The notes under the pieces: generated by a model
Database searches by the model: none
What the model saw: the letters and a program-made list of their open reading frames with translations, nothing else
Told to the model about the DNA's origin: nothing
Position numbers and translations under genes: made by a program
Source: Cranoglanis bouderius
Taxonomy: Eukaryota > Chordata > Actinopteri > Siluriformes > Cranoglanididae
Direction of reading: 5' to 3'
Length of the DNA stretch: 64,000 nucleotides
Assembly (NCBI GenBank): GCA_023630585.1
Contig: CM042568.1
Location: forward strand, 3,823,016 to 3,887,015
In this document: piece after piece, positions 58,632 through 64,000 of the stretch
Layout: every line of letters begins with the position of its first letter
Position numbering within the stretch: position 1 is the first letter of the stretch

Positions 58632-59325
58632 GTAAGTACAATGCCAGGATCTGCTGGATAACTGAATTGAATCTGGAAAGTTGTGGGCACAGATGGTAGT
58701 GTCCTTCAAAGTTTGTTGCAACATTTGGTTGTTGGCGTTGTAAAAGATTCTGTATGCTTCAGATCAGTATACAATCAGCTATTTATGCAACTTGTGGCTT
58801 TGAGGTCCTTTAGGGTAGCACAATGCATGTAGAATGGATATAGAGCTGGAGCTCCTGGCATCATGCAGAATATAATTCTGACCCTAATCGAACACACCTG
58901 TGCCTAAAAATCAGAGACCACTCAGTATTTTAACGAGCTGAAGTAGGTGTGTCAGTGTAGGCTTGGCACCAGACCCGCATTCCCTGTGGTACACCAGGAA
59001 AGGGATTGCATAATGCTGGCTTTGAACAAGAATGACATTTTACAATGGGCAGACTCTGTGAGAACAGTCAGTATATGGACGCATATAATTTATTTCCCCA
59101 CAATGGCTCTCAATGCCGACTGCCTTGACAGTTGCTGTTGGTGTTGGAATTTATCTTTTTATAATTCTTAAACTTTGTTTGTTCTCAAGAACATTGCACT
59201 GAGGAAAATCTTTTTTATGAAGACATCTGATTTTAGTTCTCTCTCTCGGCTCTAGAACTTTGCACAGTTTGGCTGCCTGGCTTATCCTGCTGCTGCTTGC
59301 GTTAGCGTCTGTAGTTCAGTTATAA
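58632..59325 (+). other. igfbp3: igfbp3 intron 2, first part
   Basis: No exon seen. The MALNADCLDSC-like stretch at 59102-59139 resembles 8005-8046. Otherwise nothing was recognised. Confidence 0.5.
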
Positions 59326-59748
59326 TGTTAGGCTGGAGACTGGATGCAAGTGCACAAGCTCAGCATTAGTTTTATTAGGGTGTGTGTAAGAATCGTAACC
59401 ATAGTCCATAGCGGGGGTCCAAATATAGGCAGCCAGGATTTAGCACAGGATAATCCTTATAAATGAAGTAAACAATCAGAAGTCCAAGACAGGAAACATG
59501 ATGAAGCGGAACACAGGGAAGTAAGGCTCGGAATTGACGCAAACGAACAACATGATATTTGCAAAAACAAAGGGCAACACCGAGGGTATAAATAAATACA
59601 CAGACTAATAAAGAGGAAACAAGGGACAGGTGTTCACAATCAGGGATAATGGACCAATTACAAGACAAAGACAGGAATAAGACCAAAACAGAAGCATGTG
59701 ATCTCCATGGGAACTACAAGGCAAGTCAGGAACAGAGAACCTGTGACA
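59326..59748 (-). mobile_element. Solo LTR of a Gypsy-like retrotransposon
   Basis: On the minus strand it runs from tgtcacaggttctctgttcc to ctggagactccagcctaaca-type sequence, i.e. TG..CA ends over about 423 bp, with a central ctttgtctt/gtgaacacctgtccctt region and a polyA-signal-like attttattag segment. No internal coding region is adjacent, so it is a solo LTR. No clear target duplication was found, so the ends are approximate. The Gypsy assignment is by resemblance. Confidence 0.6.
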
Positions 59749-60264
59749 TCTGAGTAGAATGCAAATTTCGGTTAATTCTTTGACAATTAAATGACCATAA
59801 TTAGTTGTTGATTAACCATTAACAAACCAACATATACCCAAAGCAAGGTTTTATTAAATTAAAAACAAATCAATGAGCTATGTTAATGAAAAGGTGTAGC
59901 TAGCATAAAGTTATGTTAAATAAGTTAAAGACTATGTAGAAATGTAGCCACAGTTTGATAGTTTTTGTCTTTAGCCCCAGCTAGCTAATATTACTAATAG
60001 AATGCATACTATTGACTGGATAAACAAATAAAAATCAGTAGTGGCTGCCTTCAGTTCTTTTTTTTTTTTTTTTTTTAAATACAGTGTATAGGCTAACCTA
60101 ATTTTAGCTAACTTTATTCTGGTTAGAGTCTCGGTGGACCCCAGGAAATGCTGGGATTTTATCTGGGATTGGATGCTAATCCATGCACACACATATTTAT
60201 ACAGTTTTTCACACCTAGCAACAATTTTCTCCATCTACCTGGAGGATACCCACATGGAGAACAT
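59749..60264 (+). other. igfbp3: igfbp3 intron 2, nothing recognised
   Basis: AT-rich intron with a T-run at 60058-60076. No features supported. Confidence 0.5.
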
Positions 60265-61500
60265 GTGAAAATCAGTTTTATTTGTATAGCGCTTTTAACA
60301 ATGGACATTGTACAGAAGCAGCTTTACAGAAATATATAAATTCAGAATATAGATGTTAAGTGTATGAATCTATCCCTAATGGGGAAGCCAGAGGTGACAG
60401 TTGCAAGGAAAAACTCCCTGAGATGAGATGAGGAAGAAACCTTGAGAGGAACCAGACTCAAAAGGGAACCCATCCTCATCTGGGGGACGCTGGATAGTGC
60501 AATTATAAATAAATCCCTATATATATAATATTATACATTCTATAATTGTGTCAATACTACATGGTCAAAAAATTGCAATTGTGTAACCAGGAAAATTCAT
60601 TACAGTATTTACATGAAGTCTGTTTTGTTGAACTTCTCCATTGTTCACTGATGGCGATTTGGATGCAAAACTGTTTGTGGCAGCAATTGCAGTCCTAAAG
60701 CCATCATAGCATAACTGTTCAAATGAATTGAGTTCCAAAGCCATATTTATGGTTCTTAAGTTACACCATCCTCAGTAATTCCAATGATCTTTCAGCTGCA
60801 CCATTTGGGGCTATCTTAAGTAGCAGCAAGTGATTTCCAGTTGATGAGAATTCCAACTAGAAGTAGGGCATCAGGATGGATCAGACAGTTACAGAGAGCA
60901 GAAGGGGTCAGTTGTTCCATAGCTGAGGGGCTTTGGAAGAGAAAGCTCGACGCCCTGCTGTAGCCTTCACTATTCGAGGTACCAACAAATAGCCTGCACC
61001 TTTTGATTGAAGTGGGCGTGGCGGATCATAAAAAACCAAATGTTTGCCCAGGTACTGTGGCGCAAGACAATTTAGTGCTTTATAGGTCAACAGTAGTATT
61101 TTATAATCAATGTGAAATTTTACTGGGAGCCAATGCAGTGTGGATAAGATAGGGGTGATGTGGTCGTATCTTCTGGTTCTAGTGAGGACTCTTGCAGCTG
61201 CATTCTGGACTAACTGGAGTTTGTTTATGCTCCTACTGGAACAGCCAGACAGTAAGGCATTACAATAATCCAACCTAGAGGGAACAAAAGCATTAACTAT
61301 TTTTTCTGCATCGTGTAGTGACATTATATTTCTTATCTTACCAATATTTCTGAGATGAAAGAAGGCTATCCTAGAAATATTATCTACATGAGTTTCAAAT
61401 AAAAGACTGGAGTCAAAAATCACACCAAGGTATTTTATTGCAGCACATGATGAAACAGAAAGGCCATCCAGAGTTACGATGTAATTAGTAAGCTTACTTA
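60265..61500 (-). mobile_element. L2-like LINE 3' fragment with reverse-transcriptase C-terminus
   Basis: On the minus strand an open stretch from about 61495 to 60908 encodes the end of a LINE reverse transcriptase: LDGLSVSSCAAIKYLGVIFD, SRLDYCNALLSGCSSRSINK, QLVQNAAARVLTRTRRYDHI and STLHWLPVKF. A stop follows LWNN. The 3' tail (60905-60265) contains the blocks also seen at 45260-45330 and ends near agcgctatacaaataaaact. It is 5'-truncated and inactive. Confidence 0.88.
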
Positions 61501-62584
61501 TGAGGTGACAGAGCTACCCGCTGCACCACCATGACACCCTAGCTTACACAAACAGACACTTAGCTCAAAGCCACATTAGACATGACCAACATAGAAGCAA
61601 GTAGAGAAGTGTACATGTCAGTATGCATTGGTCTATTTTCAAGCTTTATCACAGGTTAATTGTCCTAACTGTTGTCAAAATCAACAAATCTAGATGTTTA
61701 TGCTCAGTTTGATATGTAGTCTGTTGAGTGATGTCTCAGTATACCTTTTTTGGGGGGGGGAAACACTGTAATCCCAGGAACACCCATATAGCACTGTTCC
61801 AAAGAATTTGTATTGAGTGCATACAGTGATACTTTACACTACATACTTTATTTTTAATCTTTAGATAATTTTTAGATAATTCCCGGGCTTAAACAAGCTA
61901 TACAATCATGCTTCAAATCTAAAATGCTGTTTATTGGATTGTTGGCGATTAGTCTGTTAACCATTAACATCTTTAGTCTGAGGATAGTCACAGAGCCAAC
62001 ATGAAATAAACCTTGCCACATCAACTCTGACCTGAAATCACATCTCTGCGAACTTCAGGTGTTTTCACATATGCAGTGATTCATCAGTTTGATTGTAACC
62101 ATGGTGTGTTCTCCACTTTGGTGCAGTTCTTTAGGCAGGTCAGAATAGAGTGATCACATTCAGGTGTGGACCAAAACAATTGGTCTGAGCGCATCTGAGG
62201 GAGGTGGTCTCGATCCACTTCCAAAGGTACTCTAGTCAGGCTTGACTCTTAATTGGCTAGACTGCAGGAAGTGAATTAAACATGCCATGTGTGTTGGGTT
62301 GTAGCATTCTTTTTGTAGATGCAAGGTGCTAAACTGAGCCAAAGGACAGAGCTGTAGAACTGCAGAAATGCCATGTGATGTGGAGATTTGCATCAACAAA
62401 CTCAAAGAGGATAATAAATGCTGAATGTAAACAAAATGGTTCAGACTAGTTACTTGTATAATTATCTAATAATTTATGTTGTGTTGGCTGTGTGTTCTTT
62501 GTGCTCGGATGATTTTTCTGATTTCTGTGCGTAACTGGTAACTCGTAAAAAGGTTTGTCTCAGCCAACGTTTTTCTTCGTGATC
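61501..62584 (+). other. igfbp3: igfbp3 intron 2, nothing recognised
   Basis: No exon, RNA gene or clear repeat. A SINE-head scrap (gagctacccgctgcaccacc) lies at about 61510-61530. Confidence 0.5.
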
Positions 62585-63208
62585 AGCCATAACATTAAAA
62601 CCACCTGCCTAATATCATGTAGGTCCCCCTTGTGCCACCAAAACAGCTCTGACACATTGAGGCATGGACTCCACAAGTCCTCTGAAGGTTTTCTGTGGTA
62701 TCTGGCACCAAGACGTTAGCAGCAGATCCTATAAGTCCTGTATGTTGCAAGGTGGGGTCTCCATGGATCGGACTTGTTTGTGCAAAACATCCCACAGATG
62801 CTCAATCAATGGGCAATTTGAAGGCCAACTAAACACCTTGAACTCTTGGTCATCTTCTTCAAACCAAAGAACAGTTTTTGCAGTGTGGCAGGGCACATTA
62901 TCCTGCTGAAAGGGGTCACTGCCATTAGGGAATACTGTTTCCATGAAGGGGTGTGCTTGGTCTGCAACAATGTACGTGTCAAAGTAACATCCACATGAAT
63001 GCCAGGACCCAAGGTTTCCCAGCAGAACATTGCCCACAGCATCACATTGCCTCCGCTGGCATGCCTTCTTCCAATGGAACATCCTGGTGCCATCTCTTCC
63101 TCAAGTAAGCAGCGCACACACAGCCGGCTGCCTAATATATCCCACTCCTTGACAGGTGCCATTGTAATGAGGCAATCAATGTTATTCAGTTCACCTGTCA
63201 TGCTAACC
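62585..63208 (-). mobile_element. Tc1-type transposon, internally deleted and 5'-truncated
   Basis: Begins gatcagccataacattaaaa and keeps the transposase C-terminal half on the minus strand (GGNVMLWAMF, QQDNVPCHTAKTV with the second Asp, IEHLWDVL with the Glu, SMETPPCNIQDL; frameshifted). At about 63122 it jumps from gcagcgcacacacagccgg to ctgcctaatatatcccactc near the other end. The second terminal repeat is missing after ttcacctgtca. Confidence 0.85.
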
Positions 63209-63781
63209 ACTAAGCCATCATACCCCCAGTCTGATGAATCATTTGAGCCAATCTTTTGGAATTGTCGCTTTATCATGTCATACCTAATTAGCCTAGGAAT
63301 TGGGAATCTAATTTCAAATGTCGCTTGTTGCTGAAATCATGGCTCATGGTGGGACAGTAGGGCAACAAATCTATATTTGTTTGGGGTTCTTGCACCCATT
63401 TCCACCCCACCCCCAATCAGGGACACACCACCATGATATAGGTTGCAAGAAAACTGCCAAAACCAGCAACAATTCAAAACTGGAATGGCTTTAGATTTTA
63501 TTGCCTAGCAATTGTTCTATAAACAATGCATCCAGCATTGAGTTCGTCCAAATCAGAAATGGAGAAAAGGTACAGCTCGACCTTTTTTGCAATAGAAAGC
63601 TCGACCATCTGTAGCACCGCAAGTAATATTCCAGATTTATCAAAGAATGTCTTTCATAACATTTGTTGATTTTGGAGCCTTGCACAATTTTTCAAACATT
63701 CCAGAGATATCTTGTGTTGTTTCTTGATATCTACTTCAAATCCACGTCTCTACAGAGTCCGAGTGTTGAGCGGGGACTTTC
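63209..63781 (+). other. igfbp3: igfbp3 intron 2, nothing recognised
   Basis: Begins with a short SINE-head-like scrap (tgctaaccactaagccatca). No igfbp3 exon could be found here. Confidence 0.5.
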
Positions 63782-63953
63782 TGTGAGTGTGTGTGTATGT
63801 GTGTGTGTGTGAGTGAGTGAGTGTGTGGGATGTGTGTGATATGCGTTTGGATGATGAAGCTCTTTGGATCCTAGTAGGGAACAGGTTTGATTTTCCTTTG
63901 GCACATCACTGCTGGTCAGCAGTGATCAGAGCTTAAGAGATGTTTTATGGCTT

Positions 63954-64000
<47 letters not shown>
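63782..64000. repeat. (GT)n tracts ending in a G-run
   Basis: GT repeats lie at 63784-63830 and 63955-63982. The latter passes into 18 consecutive G at the window edge. The G-run resembles sequencing-limited tracts near gaps. Confidence 0.85.

Overview
The window is vertebrate, and almost certainly teleost. It holds split genes with GT-AG introns, very dense microsatellites, many Tc1/mariner relics, hAT-like and foldback MITEs, L2-type LINE 3' ends and tRNA-derived SINEs. The repeat mix resembles that of ostariophysan fish, possibly a catfish; that last step is an inference and is weak.

Only two protein-coding genes can be supported, both on the + strand. Positions 1 to about 28,975 are the 3' part of tns3 (tensin-3). 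Fifteen coding exons (4232-27090) join in consistent phase and encode about 955 residues: a long disordered middle region, an SH2 domain and a C-terminal PTB domain ending in a stop at 27088-27090. A 3'UTR of about 1.9 kb follows. The N-terminal phosphatase-like and C2 domains must lie upstream of the window. From 54,649 begins igfbp3 (insulin-like growth factor binding protein 3): exon 1 (signal peptide and the 12-cysteine IGF-binding domain) and exon 2 (linker). Its last exons, including the thyroglobulin type-1 domain, lie beyond 64,000. The tns3-igfbp3 order and orientation match the tetrapod TNS3/IGFBP3 neighbourhood, which supports calling these paralogues rather than tns1/igfbp2/igfbp5.

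The 25 kb between the genes (28,976-54,400) shows no gene and is a mosaic of transposons. It contains a Tc1 copy with its catalytic core deleted, several SINEs, a 21-bp minisatellite, a degenerate tandem array rich in GGTTCTTTGGTTGTCC, a young 301-bp MITE with TA target duplications, a DNA transposon split by an L2 insertion, hAT-like elements nested in each other, and a duplicated non-repeat-like block. A compact candidate igfbp3 promoter (perfect CRE, TATA box, E-box/HRE, inverted CCAAT) sits at 54,404-54,517, just downstream of a 280-bp MITE.

The most unusual sequence-level patterns are two. First, microsatellites are built directly into the splice acceptors of consecutive tns3 SH2/PTB exons. 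Second, a palindromic foldback repeat recurs at least six times between 11 and 39 kb. No new multi-gene system was found.
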